NCBI RefSeq assembly: GCF_003046475.1
Contig: NZ_PZZZ01000004.1
Span: 223,195 to 287,194, forward strand
Source: Mycoplana dimorpha
Lineage (GTDB): Bacteria; Pseudomonadota; Alphaproteobacteria; Rhizobiales; Rhizobiaceae
Reading direction: 5' to 3'
DNA length: 64,000 bases
Part shown: positions 6,848-17,036 of the stretch, piece by piece
How positions within the stretch are numbered: the stretch's first letter is position 1
How the letters are laid out: every line of letters starts with the position of its first letter
Notes under the pieces: generated by a model
Databases searched by the model: none
What the model was told of the DNA's origin: nothing
The model's input: the letters and a program-made list of their open reading frames with translations, nothing else
Made by a program: the position numbers and the translations under genes

Positions 6848-8065
6848 TTAGCGGTGGGCGCTGAGCGAGACAACGTTGTGCATCGTCTCGTCGGCGGAGG
6901 AAAGGAAGCGCTTGATGTTGCGGGCGGCCTGGCGGATGCGATGTTCGTTCTCGACAAGCGCGATCCGCACGAAATCGTCGCCCTGCTCGCCGAAGCCGAC
7001 GCCGGGAGCGACCGCCACGTCCGCCTTCTCGACCAGGAGCTTGGAGAACTCCAGCGACCCGAGATGCCGGAATATTTCCGGTATCTTCGCCCAAGCAAAC
7101 ATCGTCGCGGCCGGCGGCGGCACCTCGAAGCCGGCCTTGCCGAAGCTTTCGACCAGCACGTCGCGCCGGCGCTTGTAGACGTTGCGCACCTCCTCGATGT
7201 CCGAGCCGTCGCCGTTCAGCGCATGCGTCGCCGCCACCTGGATAGGCGTGAAGGCGCCGTAATCGAGGTAGGACTTCACGCGCGTCAGGGCCGCGATCAG
7301 CCGCTCGTTGCCGACGGCGAAGCCCATCCGCCAGCCGGGCATCGAGAAGGTCTTCGACATAGAGGTGAACTCGACGGTGACGTCGATCGCACCCGGCACT
7401 TCGAGGACGGAGGGCGGCGGCGGGCCGTCGAAGTAGATTTCCGAATAGGCGAGGTCGGACAGCACGATGATGTCGTGCTTCTTGGCGAACGCCACGACGT
7501 CCCTGTAGAAATCCAGCGTCGCGACCTGCGCCGTCGGGTTCGACGGATAGTTGAGGATCAGCGCCAGCGGCTTGGGGATCGAGTGCCGCACGGCGCGCTC
7601 GAGCGGCGGGAAAAAGCTCTCGTCCGGCTCCACCGTGATCGAGCGGATCACCCCGCCGGCCATCAGGAAGCCGAAGGCATGGATCGGATAGGTCGGGTTC
7701 GGGCAGAGCACCACGTCGCCGGGCGCGGTGATCGCCTGGGCCATGTTGGCGAAGCCTTCCTTCGAGCCCAGCGTCGCGACGACCTGCGTTTCCGGATTGA
7801 GCTTCACGCCGAAGCGGCGAGCGTAGTACGCAGCCTGTGCGCGGCGCAGGCCGGGAATACCCTTGGAGGACGAATAGCGGTGGGTGCGCGGGTCCTGCAC
7901 CACCTCGCACAGCTTGTCGACGATCGCCTTCGGCGTCGGCAGGTCGGGATTGCCCATGCCAAGGTCGATGATGTCGGCCCCGCCCGCTCGCGCGCTTGCT
8001 TTCAAACGGTTGACCTGCTCGAAAACATATGGCGGCAGACGCCGGACCTTGTGAAACTCTTCCAT
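6848..8065 (-). CDS. Class I/II PLP aminotransferase (AlaC / LL-diaminopimelate aminotransferase-like)
   Basis: A 405-residue fold-type I aminotransferase. Visible are IIDLGMGNPDLPTP near residue 30, the substrate/PLP region RYSSSKGIPGLRRA near 70, LNYPSNPTA near 175 (PLP-binding Asn), and the Schiff-base lysine in TSMSKTFSMPGWRMGF near 240. The same family contains AlaC (glutamate-pyruvate aminotransferase) and enzymes annotated as LL-diaminopimelate aminotransferase; the sequence does not settle the substrate. Two tandem ATGs occur (8068, 8065); GAGG lies 7 nt before the second, which I chose. It precedes hom on the same strand, consistent with amino acid synthesis. Confidence 0.92.
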   Translation of the reverse strand: MEEFHKVRRLPPYVFEQVNRLKASARAGGADIIDLGMGNPDLPTPKAIVDKLCEVVQDPRTHRYSSSKGIPGLRRAQAAYYARRFGVKLNPETQVVATLGSKEGFANMAQAITAPGDVVLCPNPTYPIHAFGFLMAGGVIRSITVEPDESFFPPLERAVRHSIPKPLALILNYPSNPTAQVATLDFYRDVVAFAKKHDIIVLSDLAYSEIYFDGPPPPSVLEVPGAIDVTVEFTSMSKTFSMPGWRMGFAVGNERLIAALTRVKSYLDYGAFTPIQVAATHALNGDGSDIEEVRNVYKRRRDVLVESFGKAGFEVPPPAATMFAWAKIPEIFRHLGSLEFSKLLVEKADVAVAPGVGFGEQGDDFVRIALVENEHRIRQAARNIKRFLSSADETMHNVVSLSAHR

Positions 8066-8232
8066 CATTCGACCTCGTTGGGCACGGCACGGCCGCGGCA
8101 TCCGCCCGGCTCTCCGCGCAATCAAGATCTCCGGGTAGCGGCGAATCCGACCTAAATGATGACGCTTCGCCGCCCGGAGCGGCCCGTTGGACCACTCAAG
8201 GCTTTGCGGCCAATCGCCGTCAAAGGCAAGAG

Positions 8233-8571
8233 CTATTTCGCGATTTCCTTGAGCGTGTCGGCGCCGTGATTCGCGGCCAGGGCCTGCAATTCCAGCACCT
8301 CGCGCTGGTAATCGGCGTCGCTGATCGTACCGGCCTGCCGGTTTGCGGCAAGCGCCGAAAGCCGCGCGCTGATCGAGGCCGCCTCGTCGTTGCTCATCTG
8401 CGTTGTCGCAGCGCCGACGCGGGCTGTGATGTCGGGAAAGGTGGCGGAACGGTCCGCGCCCCGGTTTATCTCCGGCGATACCGTCGATGTCGGAGAGCAA
8501 CCTCCGAGAATTGCCCCCGCCAGTCCGCCGAGCACGATCATCGCGCCCACCCTGCTGAATTCCGCCTTCAT
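8233..8571 (-). CDS. Small lipoprotein with a SHOCT-like C-terminal segment
   Basis: A predicted lipoprotein of 112 residues. After MKAEFSR there is a hydrophobic stretch ending in the lipobox-like LGGC near residue 26, so lipidation and export are likely. The middle is Ser/Thr-rich and helical. The end has GTISDADYQREVLELQAL, which looks like the short helical tail seen in SHOCT-type proteins. The start at 8571 gives a clean signal peptide; AGGA abuts the ATG, so the ribosome site is poor. It lies divergent from phaC and upstream of the aminotransferase gene. Function unknown. Confidence 0.72.
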   Translation of the reverse strand: MKAEFSRVGAMIVLGGLAGAILGGCSPTSTVSPEINRGADRSATFPDITARVGAATTQMSNDEAASISARLSALAANRQAGTISDADYQREVLELQALAANHGADTLKEIAK

Positions 8572-8702
8572 TCCTGTGCTGCCCCACGCAGTGCGCCCAA
8601 CCACCGCGGGAAGCGGTGTCGTCAAAAGCTGTATGGCCCTTGTAATCTTTTTCGGGCAGGATGTAAAAACGGAAACTGACAGGAAAATCCGGAGGCGTCG
8701 GG

Positions 8703-10550
8703 TTGGGCCAGGAAAGGAACGGCGAAACGCGCGAGACCTCTGGTTTCGGCGGCTTCGACCCGAAATCGATCGAACCCTACATCGTCAAGAACCCCGAGGC
8801 GCTCGCCGTCAATTTCGCCCGCACGCTCGAACAGCTCGGCAAGGCGGCGTCCGCCTGGCTGGAGCCGCGCGAGCGCGGCCATAAGGTCGACACCGGCGCC
8901 GAGCCGGTCGTCGACATGGTCAGGACGCTGTCGAAAGTCTCCGAATACTGGCTTTCCGATCCGCGCCGCACCCTGGAAGCGCAGACCCTGCTGCTCGGCA
9001 GCTACTTCGGCATCTGGTCGCGCACACTGCAAAAGCTCGGCGGCGAGGCCGGCGACGAGCCGCTCGACGACCGGTACGGCAAGGACAAGCGGTTCGAAGA
9101 CGAGGACTGGGTGAAGCATCCCTTCTTCGACTTCCTGCGGCAGGTGTATTTCGTCACCTCCGACTGGGCCGAACGTATGGTCAGCGACGCCGAAGGGCTC
9201 GACGAGCACACCCGCCACAAGGCGGCCTTCTATGTCCGGCAGATCACCAGCGCCATCTCGCCGTCGAACTTCATCACCACCAATCCGCAGCTCTACCGCG
9301 AGACCGTCGCCAGCAACGGCGAGAACCTCGTACGCGGCATGCGCATGCTCGCAGAAGACATCGCCGCCGGCCGCGGCGAACTGCGGCTGCGCCAGACCGA
9401 CACCAGCAAGTTCGCGGTTGGCGAAAATCTCGCCATCACGCCCGGCAAGGTGATCGCGCAAAACGAGGTCTGCCAGGTGATCCAGTACGAGCCGACCACC
9501 AGCGAGGTGCTGAAGCGGCCCTTGCTGATCTGTCCGCCGTGGATCAACAAGTTCTACGTCCTCGATCTCAACCCGCAGAAGTCCTTCATCAAATGGGCGG
9601 TGGACCAGGGGCACACCGTGTTCGTCATCTCCTGGGTCAATCCCGACGAGCGCCATGCGTTGAAGGATTGGGAGGCCTATGCCCGCGAGGGCATCGGCTT
9701 CGCGCTCGACACCATCAAGCAGGCCTGCGGCGAGGAAGAGGTGAACGCGATCGGCTACTGCGTCGGCGGCACGCTGCTGGCCGCCACGCTTGCGCTGCAG
9801 GCAAAGGAGGGCGACAAGCGCATTCGCTCCGCCACCTTCTTCACCACCCAGGTGGACTTCACCCACGCCGGCGACCTCAAGGTCTTCGCCGACGAGGACC
9901 AGATAACCGCCCTCGAGCAGGGCATGGCGACGGTCGGCTATCTCGAGGGCTCGAAGATGGCGACCGCCTTCAACATGCTGCGCGCCTCGGAACTGATCTG
10001 GCCCTATTTCGTCAACAACTACCTCAAGGGCCAGGATCCCCTGCCCTTCGACCTGCTCTACTGGAATTCAGATTCCACGCGAATGCCCGCCGCCAACCAC
10101 TCGTTTTACTTGCGCAATTGTTATCTGAAGAACAATCTCAGCCGGGGTGAGATGGTGTTGGCGGGCAAGAAGATCTCTTTGAAGGACGTCAAGATCCCGG
10201 TCTACAATCTCGCCACCAGGGAAGACCACATCGCCCCGGCCCGCTCCGTCTTCGTCGGCAGCAGCGCCTTCGGCGGCAAGGTCACCTTCGTGCTGTCCGG
10301 CTCCGGCCACATCGCCGGCGTCGTCAATCCGCCCGACAGGATGAAGTACCAGTACTGGACCGGCGGCGCGCCGAAGGGCGAATACGATGACTGGGTGAAG
10401 AAGGCGAAGGAGACGCCGGGCTCATGGTGGCCGCACTGGCACGCCTGGGTCGTGGCGCGGGATCGCCGCAAGGTGCCTGCCCGCAAGCCGGGCGGCCCGC
10501 TGAAACCTCTGGAGGACGCACCCGGATCCTACGTGCGGGTCAGGGCCTGA
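8703..10550 (+). CDS. phaC: Class I poly(3-hydroxyalkanoate) synthase
   Basis: A 615-residue polymerase joining (R)-3-hydroxyacyl-CoA units into PHA granules. The N-terminal domain, about 1-250, is followed by an alpha/beta hydrolase domain with the lipase-like box GYCVGG, whose Cys353 is the catalytic nucleophile. The expected Asp (near [12 protein letters not shown]) and His (GSGHIAGV) follow. Length and the absence of a phaE partner fit class I. The start is TTG at 8703: GGAGG (8691-8695) is spaced 7 nt from it and no better codon is in frame. Neither phaA/phaB nor a phasin gene is nearby, so monomer supply is encoded elsewhere. Confidence 0.96.
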   Translation: MGQERNGETRETSGFGGFDPKSIEPYIVKNPEALAVNFARTLEQLGKAASAWLEPRERGHKVDTGAEPVVDMVRTLSKVSEYWLSDPRRTLEAQTLLLGSYFGIWSRTLQKLGGEAGDEPLDDRYGKDKRFEDEDWVKHPFFDFLRQVYFVTSDWAERMVSDAEGLDEHTRHKAAFYVRQITSAISPSNFITTNPQLYRETVASNGENLVRGMRMLAEDIAAGRGELRLRQTDTSKFAVGENLAITPGKVIAQNEVCQVIQYEPTTSEVLKRPLLICPPWINKFYVLDLNPQKSFIKWAVDQGHTVFVISWVNPDERHALKDWEAYAREGIGFALDTIKQACGEEEVNAIGYCVGGTLLAATLALQAKEGDKRIRSATFFTTQVDFTHAGDLKVFADEDQITALEQGMATVGYLEGSKMATAFNMLRASELIWPYFVNNYLKGQDPLPFDLLYWNSDSTRMPAANHSFYLRNCYLKNNLSRGEMVLAGKKISLKDVKIPVYNLATREDHIAPARSVFVGSSAFGGKVTFVLSGSGHIAGVVNPPDRMKYQYWTGGAPKGEYDDWVKKAKETPGSWWPHWHAWVVARDRRKVPARKPGGPLKPLEDAPGSYVRVRA

Positions 10551-10721
10551 GCCGTAACCCACTAACCGCACCGCCAGGCCGCCACGTTCGCCGAATGATG
10601 CAGCGATCGGTGCGATTTCGCCGTCCCCCCGGCCTTCCCGACCCTTTCCCATCGTCCCGCCCTCGCTCCTCCCGGACGAAAACCGACGCCCCTCTCGTTT
10701 CACAGCCTGCAAGAACCGCGA

Positions 10722-11438
10722 ATGATCTTTGACCCGCCCCTCGTTCCCGCCACCCTGATCCAGCGCTACAAGCGTTTCCTTTTCGATGCGACGCTTGCGG
10801 ATGGAACAACGATCACCGGCTCATGCCCGAACACCGGTTCGATGCGCGGCCTGACCGCGCCCGGCTCGCGCATCTGGCTTTCCGAGCACGACGGCGTGCG
10901 CAAGTACCGCCACCGCTTCGAACTGGTCGAGGCCGACGGCACGATCGTCGGCATCAACACCGCCCTGCCGAACCGGCTGGCCGAAGAGGCGATCCGCGCC
11001 GGCCTGCTCGGCGACCTCGCCGAATACCCGGTCGTCGAACGCGAGCGCAAATATGGCCGCAACTCGCGCATAGACCTGCTCCTGTCCGGTCCCGGTCGCC
11101 CGTCGGCCTATGTCGAGGTCAAGAACGTGCATTTCTGCCGGGACCCCGGCCTTGCCGAATTTCCCGACACGGCGACCGCGCGCGGGGCCAAGCATCTGGA
11201 GGAACTCGGCGACATGGCCGAGAGTGGCCATCGCGCGATCATGCTCTATCTTGTACAGCGCGCCGACTGCGACCGGTTCAGCATCTGCCTCGATCTCGAT
11301 CCGGTCTATGCGGCAGCCTATGTGCGGGCCCGCGCCCGCGGCGTCGAGGCCTATGCCGTGGCATGCGCCGTATCGCCGTTCGAAATTCGGCCCGCGGCAT
11401 TGATCGGCATGGACGAAGCCGTCATAGCTGCTTTATGA
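10722..11438 (+). CDS. sfsA: SfsA, DNA/RNA nuclease family (sugar fermentation stimulation protein)
   Basis: A 238-residue SfsA. The N-terminal OB-like part has [11 protein letters not shown] and NTGSMRGL; the C-terminal part has the nuclease-like core with [19 protein letters not shown] and [13 protein letters not shown], the conserved signature of the family. The protein was first described as a regulator of maltose use in E. coli and is structurally a PD-(D/E)XK-type fold. It is the first gene of an sfsA-map-radC run; map begins 30 bp downstream. Confidence 0.95.
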   Translation: MIFDPPLVPATLIQRYKRFLFDATLADGTTITGSCPNTGSMRGLTAPGSRIWLSEHDGVRKYRHRFELVEADGTIVGINTALPNRLAEEAIRAGLLGDLAEYPVVERERKYGRNSRIDLLLSGPGRPSAYVEVKNVHFCRDPGLAEFPDTATARGAKHLEELGDMAESGHRAIMLYLVQRADCDRFSICLDLDPVYAAAYVRARARGVEAYAVACAVSPFEIRPAALIGMDEAVIAAL

Positions 11439-11468
11439 AATCCTGACTGACAATTCGAAAGTTCGACG

Positions 11469-12296
11469 ATGGTAACCTATATCGAAGCCTTTTCCGCCCC
11501 GATGAAGAACACGGGCGTGATCCGGCTTTACAACAGCGACGCCTTCGAGGGCATGCGCAAGGCCTGCCAGTTGACGGCACGCGCGCTCGACGAACTCTAT
11601 CCGCTCGTCCAGCCCGGCGTCACCACCGACGCGCTCGACCGCTTCGTGTTCGAGTTCGGCATGGATCATGGTGCGATCCCGGCGACGCTGAACTACCGCG
11701 GTTACACCAAGTCGTGCTGCACCTCGATCAACCACGTCGTTTGTCACGGCATTCCGAACGACAAGCCACTGCGCGAGGGCGACATCGTCAATATCGACGT
11801 CACCTACATCCTCGACGGCTGGCATGGCGATTCCAGCCGCATGTATCCGGTTGGCCAGATCAAGCGGGCGGCCGAGCGACTGCTGGAAGTGACTCACGAA
11901 TGCCTGATGCGCGGCGTGGCGGCGGTAAAGCCGGGCGTACGCACCGGCGCGATCGGCGAGGCGATACAGCAGTTTGCCGAAGCCGAGCGCTGCTCGGTGG
12001 TGCGCGACTTCTGCGGCCACGGCCTGGGCCGACTGTTCCACGACGCGCCGAACATCCTGCACTACGGCAGCGCCGGCGAAGGTCCGGAGCTGAAGGAAGG
12101 CATGATCTTCACGATCGAGCCGATGATCAATCTCGGCCGGCCGCACGTGAAGGTTCTCTCCGACGGCTGGACCGCGGTCACGCGCGACCGGTCGCTATCG
12201 GCCCAGTACGAGCACGCCGTCGGGGTCACGGCCGACGGCTGCGAGATCTTCACGCTGTCGCCCGGCGGCCTCGATCGCCCCGGCCTTCCCGGATAG
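11469..12296 (+). CDS. map: Type I methionine aminopeptidase
   Basis: A 275-residue cytosolic metalloprotease removing the initiator methionine. The pita-bread fold metal ligands are visible: NIDVTYILDGWHGD near residues 107-118 (two Asp), GHGLGRLFHDAPN near 185 (His), FTIEPMIN near 219 (Glu) and SAQYEHAVGV near 249 (Glu). The substrate-binding His is in INHVVCHGIP. The gene is tightly linked to sfsA upstream and radC 6 bp downstream, so the three are probably co-transcribed. Confidence 0.97.
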   Translation: MVTYIEAFSAPMKNTGVIRLYNSDAFEGMRKACQLTARALDELYPLVQPGVTTDALDRFVFEFGMDHGAIPATLNYRGYTKSCCTSINHVVCHGIPNDKPLREGDIVNIDVTYILDGWHGDSSRMYPVGQIKRAAERLLEVTHECLMRGVAAVKPGVRTGAIGEAIQQFAEAERCSVVRDFCGHGLGRLFHDAPNILHYGSAGEGPELKEGMIFTIEPMINLGRPHVKVLSDGWTAVTRDRSLSAQYEHAVGVTADGCEIFTLSPGGLDRPGLPG

Positions 12297-12302
12297 GACC
12301 AG

Positions 12303-13142
12303 ATGGCCAAGCCTCCCGCACCGACTGGCGAACCGACAGCCGCCGCCGACGCGGACCGCGAGGCGGAGTACGGCGGCCCGTTGTTCGATGGCGCCGGCGA
12401 CCGGGATCACTTCGCCGAACAGGCAGGAGGAACGGCGATTGGAAAGCGGCCAGCGCCCGGCAGCCGCGATGAAGCCCATTATCACGGTCATCGCGAGCGC
12501 TTGCGCAGCCGCTATCGTGAACAGGGCGAGGCGGCCCTGGCCGATTACGAAATTCTCGAACTGCTGCTGTTCCGGCTGATCCCCCGTCGCGACACGAAAC
12601 CGATCGCCAAGGCCCTTCTCAACCGGTTCGGCACGCTAGCCGGCGTGTTCGGCGCCTCCCCGGCGCTGTTGCAGGAAGTCGACGGCATCGGCGAGGCGGT
12701 GGCGCTCGACCTCAAGCTGGTCGCGACCGTTTCACAGCGCATGCTGAAGAGCGAGCTGCGCAACAAGCAGGTGCTCGGCTCCTGGTCCGCCGTCATCAAC
12801 TACTGCCACGCCGCCATGGCGCATGAGGACCGCGAACAGTTCCGCCTGCTGTTCCTCGACAAGCGCAACGTCCTGATCGCCGACGAGGTGCAGGGCCGCG
12901 GCACCGTCGACCACACCCCCGTCTACCCGCGCGAGGTGGTGAGACGCGCCCTTGAGCTGTCGGCGACCGCCATCATCCTGGTGCACAACCATCCCTCCGG
13001 CGACCCGACGCCCTCGCGGGCCGACATCGAGATGACGAAGACGATCATCGACACCGCAAGACCGCTCGGCATCACCGTGCACGACCACATCATCATCGGC
13101 CGCGACGGCCATGCCAGCCTCAAGGGCTTGCGGCTGATATAG
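12303..13142 (+). CDS. radC: RadC family JAMM-domain protein
   Basis: A 279-residue protein. The N-terminal 60 residues are variable and charged, then comes a helix-hairpin-helix region ([17 protein letters not shown]) and the C-terminal JAMM/MPN+ domain with [15 protein letters not shown] (zinc ligands HxH and Asp). RadC was once linked to repair of radiation damage, but its true activity is unsettled. The ATG at 12303 is 6 bp after map. The length is somewhat greater than the usual 220-230 because of the N-terminal extension. Confidence 0.95.
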   Translation: MAKPPAPTGEPTAAADADREAEYGGPLFDGAGDRDHFAEQAGGTAIGKRPAPGSRDEAHYHGHRERLRSRYREQGEAALADYEILELLLFRLIPRRDTKPIAKALLNRFGTLAGVFGASPALLQEVDGIGEAVALDLKLVATVSQRMLKSELRNKQVLGSWSAVINYCHAAMAHEDREQFRLLFLDKRNVLIADEVQGRGTVDHTPVYPREVVRRALELSATAIILVHNHPSGDPTPSRADIEMTKTIIDTARPLGITVHDHIIIGRDGHASLKGLRLI

Positions 13143-13489
13143 GTTGATGCCATTTCAGCAACTTGAACGCGCTTCTGGATGCAGAGCTTTAGCTGATCAA
13201 CGGCGGCTTGTGGAGAAGCGCCGACGCGCCGGCGCACTCCGGCCGATCAGGTATAGCTGCGGCGCAGGTGGCCGCCCGCGCCTCGCCAACCGCCTCGACC
13301 TCCCGCCGCCGCGTTCCCGCCCCACTTCGCCGCATCCGCGGCTTCATCGGCATGACGCAATCCCGCAAAATAATGATGCGGGAAGGCGCGCCTGCCAAGG
13401 CTTTGTTAAGCCATGACGTTGACGCTACGGCCGTCGCGGACGAAGACTGCGGCTTCGCATCCAGATTCTACCAGTTCCGGAAGTTCTCC
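13143..13489. other. Intergenic stretch, radC to sthA (347 bp)
   Basis: No credible gene. The sthA frame stays open through most of it, but translation would give a low-complexity Arg/Pro tail unlike the family. No strong terminator after radC and no confident promoter hexamers were seen. Confidence 0.5.
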
Positions 13490-14902
13490 ATGCAAGAGTA
13501 TGATCTCGTCGTCGTCGGCAGCGGCCCCGCAGGACGCAGGGGCGCGATCCAGGCGGCAAAGCTCGGCCACAAGGTCCTCGTCATCGAACAGGGAAAGCGC
13601 GTCGGCGGTGTGTCCGTGCACACCGGCACGATCCCCTCAAAGACGCTGCGCGAGACGGCCCTGAACCTGACCGGCTGGCGCGAGCGCGGCTTCTACGGTC
13701 GTGCCTACCGGGTCAAGGACGAGATCAGCGCCGACGACCTGCGCCGCCGTCTCATCATCACGCTGGACCACGAGGTCGAGGTCCTGGAACACCAGTTCGC
13801 CCGCAACCGCGTCCAGCACATCCGCGGCAAGGCCAGCTTCCTGACGCCGGAGACCCTGCAGGTCGTCATGGACGACGGCGAGACCCTTCACGTCACCGCC
13901 AAGAGCATCATGCTGGCGGTCGGCACCAAGCCCTATCGTCCGGCGAGCATTCCGTTCGACGGCACGACCATCCTCGACAGCGACGAGCTGCTCGACATCG
14001 CCGAAGTGCCGCGCTCGCTCACGGTGATCGGCGCTGGCGTCATCGGCATCGAATACGCCACGATCTTCAGCGCGCTCGACGTGCGCGTCACCGTCATCGA
14101 TCCGAAGCCGGCCATCCTCGACTTCATCGACCGCGAGATCGTCGATGACTTCACCTATCAGCTTCGCGACCACAACATGAAGCTGATCCTGGGCGCGACG
14201 GCCGACAAGGTCGAAAAGCTCGACAACGGCAAGTGTTCGATCACGCTCGACAACGGTCGGGTTGTCGTCTCCGACATGGTTCTGTACGCCGCCGGCCGCA
14301 TGGGCGCCACCGACGCGCTGAACCTGGCCGCCGCCGGCCTCACCGCGGACGATCGCGGCCGCCTCAAGGTCGATCCGGAGACGTTCCAGACCGCCGTGCC
14401 GCACATCTATGCCGCCGGCGACGTCGTCGGCTTCCCGAGCCTCGCCTCCACCTCGATGGAGCAGGGCCGCATCGCCGCCCGCGTCGCCGTCGGCGCCATC
14501 GCCAAGGAGCCGCAGAAGTACTTCCCCTACGGCATCTATGCGGTTCCGGAAATCTCCACCTGCGGGCTGACCGAGGAGGAGGTGAAGGAGCGCGGCATCC
14601 CCTACGAGTGCGGGATCGCCCGGTTCCGCGAAACGTCGCGCGGCCACATCATGGGGCTCAATTCGGGCCTGCTGAAGCTGATCTTCTCGCTGAAGACGCG
14701 CCGGCTGCTCGGTGTCCACATCGTCGGTGAAGGCGCCACAGAACTGGTCCACATCGGCCAGGCGGTGCTGAACCTGAAGGGCACCGTCGAGTACTTTGTC
14801 GAAAACACCTTCAACTATCCGACGCTGGCCGAAGCCTACAAGATCGCCGGCCTCGACGCCTGGAACCGGATGGGCGAGATCAAGGCGACCGCGGCGCTTT
14901 AG
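13490..14902 (+). CDS. sthA: Si-specific (soluble) NAD(P)+ transhydrogenase
   Basis: A 470-residue flavoprotein moving hydride between NADPH and NAD+. It has the FAD motif VVVGSGPAGRRGA at residue 5, the second nucleotide motif VIGAGVIGIEYA near 180 and the C-terminal dimerisation domain. The place of the redox disulfide in related reductases reads HTGTIPSKTLRE: Cys is replaced by Thr, the hallmark separating SthA from lipoamide dehydrogenase and glutathione reductase. ATG at 13490 is preceded by GGAAG at 6 nt and begins right before the FAD motif; the frame is open further upstream without family similarity. Confidence 0.95.
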   Translation: MQEYDLVVVGSGPAGRRGAIQAAKLGHKVLVIEQGKRVGGVSVHTGTIPSKTLRETALNLTGWRERGFYGRAYRVKDEISADDLRRRLIITLDHEVEVLEHQFARNRVQHIRGKASFLTPETLQVVMDDGETLHVTAKSIMLAVGTKPYRPASIPFDGTTILDSDELLDIAEVPRSLTVIGAGVIGIEYATIFSALDVRVTVIDPKPAILDFIDREIVDDFTYQLRDHNMKLILGATADKVEKLDNGKCSITLDNGRVVVSDMVLYAAGRMGATDALNLAAAGLTADDRGRLKVDPETFQTAVPHIYAAGDVVGFPSLASTSMEQGRIAARVAVGAIAKEPQKYFPYGIYAVPEISTCGLTEEEVKERGIPYECGIARFRETSRGHIMGLNSGLLKLIFSLKTRRLLGVHIVGEGATELVHIGQAVLNLKGTVEYFVENTFNYPTLAEAYKIAGLDAWNRMGEIKATAAL

Positions 14903-14941
14903 CCGGCAATCGGGGCGGCGGCTCCCGCGGCCGTCCTGCGC

Positions 14942-15337
14942 TCAGCAGTTCTGCTCGTATTGCGGCGCGCCGTCGCCGATCTCGTAATAGTCGCCCTTGT
15001 CGGCGCAATAGATGTGGCAGGCGATCTTGAAGCCGGTCGGCTGGTCGAAGGCGCCGGCCATGATCGACGTGTAGGCGGCCCCGTCGCCCTTCCAGAACAG
15101 CGCCGAACCGCAGGTGCGGCAGAAGCCGCGGCTGGCGGTGTCGCTCGCCCGGTACCAGCCGACATTGTCCGCTCCTTCGAGCGCGAGGTCCTCGTCTCTC
15201 ACGTTGGTCGCCGCGTAGAAATGCCCCGTCTGCCGGCGGCACTGGCTGCAGTGGCAGGCGATCACCTCGCGCAGCGGTCCCGTCGTGCGGAAGCGGACCG
15301 TGCCGCAAAGGCAGTGGCCGGTGTGAACCTCGCTCAT
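14942..15337 (-). CDS. GFA/CENP-V family zinc-binding protein
   Basis: A 131-residue protein of the glutathione-dependent formaldehyde-activating (Mss4-like) fold. Zinc-binding cysteines appear as GHCLCGTVRF near residue 8, ACHCSQCRRQTG near 28 and FCRTCGSALFW near 78. Family members range from the Gfa enzyme that makes S-hydroxymethylglutathione to many proteins of unknown role; this one is closer to the broad family. ATG at 15337 has GGAGG 8 nt upstream; the open frame beyond it is not conserved-looking. It is convergent with sthA. Confidence 0.9.
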   Translation of the reverse strand: MSEVHTGHCLCGTVRFRTTGPLREVIACHCSQCRRQTGHFYAATNVRDEDLALEGADNVGWYRASDTASRGFCRTCGSALFWKGDGAAYTSIMAGAFDQPTGFKIACHIYCADKGDYYEIGDGAPQYEQNC

Positions 15338-15432
15338 GTCTCGCTTCCTCCAGCAGCCTCGCCGGCCGCCATTCACCGGACAAGTAAAATCGCACCATCG
15401 GTCTTCGCCCGCGCCAGTCTCCGCGGCGCAAC

Positions 15433-15468
15433 AAAAAGACCGGGCCAGCTTCCTCAGCCGACCCGGTC
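15433..15468 (-). terminator. Rho-independent terminator after the DAHP synthase gene
   Basis: On the minus strand the stem GACCGGG/CCCGGTC (15462-15468 with 15438-15444) encloses a 17-nt loop region that can pair further (GGCT/AGCT), followed by TTTTT (15437-15433). It lies about 75 bp after the stop codon at 15543. Confidence 0.75.
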
Positions 15469-15542
15469 CGGTCAATTGCAGAAAATTCACTCGTCGTTTC
15501 AACGCCGTTGATGCATGGCGCCAAATCGTGAACGAACGGCGA

Positions 15543-16916
15543 TCAGCCGTTCACAACCATCCGCTTCTCGTCGCGGCCGGTCTTCAGCCGCTCGGCGAGC
15601 AGGAACGCAAGCTCCAGCGCCTGATCGGCGTTGAGGCGCGGATCGCAATGGGTGTGATAGCGGTCGGCGAGATCGTCGCCGGAGAGCGCGCGCGCCCCGC
15701 CGGTGCATTCGGTCACGTCCTTGCCGGTCATCTCGATATGGATGCCGCCCGGATGCGTGCCTTCGGAACGGTGGATCTGGAAGAAGCTTTCCACCTCCGA
15801 CAGCACCCGCTCGAACGGCCGCGTCTTGTAGCTGTTCAGCGTGATCGTGTTGCCGTGCATCGGGTCGCAGGACCAGACCACCTTCTTGCCCTCGCGCTCG
15901 ACGGCGCGGATCAGCCGCGGCAGGTGCTCGGCCACCTTGTCGTGACCGAAACGGCAGATCAGCGTCAGCCGGCCGGCCTCGTTCGCAGGGTTGAGGATGT
16001 CAATCAGCTCCAGCAGGCCATCGGCGGTCAGCGACGGGCCGCACTTGAGGCCGATCGGGTTCTTGATGCCGCGGCAGTACTCGACGTGGGCATGGTCAGG
16101 CTGGCGGGTCCGGTCGCCGATCCAGATCATGTGTCCGGAGGTCGCGTACCAGTCACCCGACGTCGAATCGACGCGGGTCAGCGCCTGCTCGTAGCCGAGC
16201 AGCAGCGCCTCGTGGCTGGTGAAGAAATCGGTCTCCCGCAGGCTCGCCTGGTTGTCGGCGGTGATGCCGATCGCCTTCATGAAGTCCATGGTTTCGGAGA
16301 TGCGGTGGGCGAGCGCGCGGTAACGTTCCGCCTGTGGGCTGTCCTTGACGAAGCCCAGCATCCACTGGTGCACGTTCTCCAGATTGGCGTAGCCGCCCAT
16401 CGCAAAGGCGCGCAAAAGGTTCAGCGTCGCCGCCGACTGGCGGTAGGCCATGATCTGGCGCTCGGGATTGGGCACCCGTGCCTCTTCGGTGAATTCGATG
16501 CCGTTGATGATGTCGCCGCGGTAGGACGGCAGCGTCACATCGCCCTGCGTCTCGACGTTCGACGAGCGCGGCTTGGCGAACTGACCGGCGATGCGGCCGA
16601 CCTTGACCACCGGCTGCTGGGCGCCGAACGTCAGGACCACCGCCATCTGCAGGAAGGCGCGGAAGAAGTCGCGGATCGTATCGGCGCCGTGCTCGGCGAA
16701 GCTCTCGGCGCAGTCGCCGCCCTGCAGCAGGAAGCCCCTGCCCTCGGCCACGTTGGCAAGCGCGCTCTTCAGGCGTCGCGCCTCGCCGGCGAAGACGAGC
16801 GGCGGATAGGATGCGAGCTGCTCTTCGGTCGCGGCCAGCGCCGCGGCATCCGGATAGTCCGGCACCTGCTGGATCGGCTTGTTCCGCCAGCTGTCCGGGG
16901 TCCAATTCTGTGCCAT
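15543..16916 (-). CDS. aroF: Class II 3-deoxy-7-phosphoheptulonate (DAHP) synthase
   Basis: A 457-residue enzyme condensing phosphoenolpyruvate and erythrose 4-phosphate, the first step to chorismate. It is of the plant-like class II: N-terminus [14 protein letters not shown], then [13 protein letters not shown] near residue 80, GQFAKPRSS near 125, [18 protein letters not shown] near 260, the metal-site CDPMHGNT near 350, and GGIHIEMTG near 395. ATG at 16916 with AGGTGA 7-8 nt upstream matches the usual N-terminus; an in-frame codon at 16940 adds eight unlike residues. Symbol usage varies (aroF/aroG/aroH). Confidence 0.95.
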   Translation of the reverse strand: MAQNWTPDSWRNKPIQQVPDYPDAAALAATEEQLASYPPLVFAGEARRLKSALANVAEGRGFLLQGGDCAESFAEHGADTIRDFFRAFLQMAVVLTFGAQQPVVKVGRIAGQFAKPRSSNVETQGDVTLPSYRGDIINGIEFTEEARVPNPERQIMAYRQSAATLNLLRAFAMGGYANLENVHQWMLGFVKDSPQAERYRALAHRISETMDFMKAIGITADNQASLRETDFFTSHEALLLGYEQALTRVDSTSGDWYATSGHMIWIGDRTRQPDHAHVEYCRGIKNPIGLKCGPSLTADGLLELIDILNPANEAGRLTLICRFGHDKVAEHLPRLIRAVEREGKKVVWSCDPMHGNTITLNSYKTRPFERVLSEVESFFQIHRSEGTHPGGIHIEMTGKDVTECTGGARALSGDDLADRYHTHCDPRLNADQALELAFLLAERLKTGRDEKRMVVNG

Positions 16917-16997
16917 GTAACTCACCTGTCTACCGGCCACAGCCGAGCGGCCGTATGCCCGTCTATCATTGGGGATGCGGGCTTATAAACCGGAATG

Positions 16998-17016
16998 GCC
17001 CGCTTGCCTAGCGGGC
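16998..17016 (-). other. Hairpin downstream of gor
   Basis: A 7-bp perfect stem GCCCGCT/AGCGGGC with a 5-nt loop, 21 bp after the gor stop on the minus strand. No T-run follows, so terminator function is uncertain. Confidence 0.4.
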
Positions 17017-17036
17017 ACGTCCGGCTCTCGCCCGGC

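Noticed and set aside
8066-8587. Fusion of the aminotransferase to an upstream domain
   Set aside because: The open frame upstream of 8068 is antisense to nothing conserved and translates to an Arg/Gly-rich sequence; it also overlaps the lipoprotein gene in another frame.
13208-13489. N-terminal extension of sthA
   Set aside because: The frame is open, but the extension is low-complexity and the FAD motif begins right after ATG 13490, which has a ribosome site.
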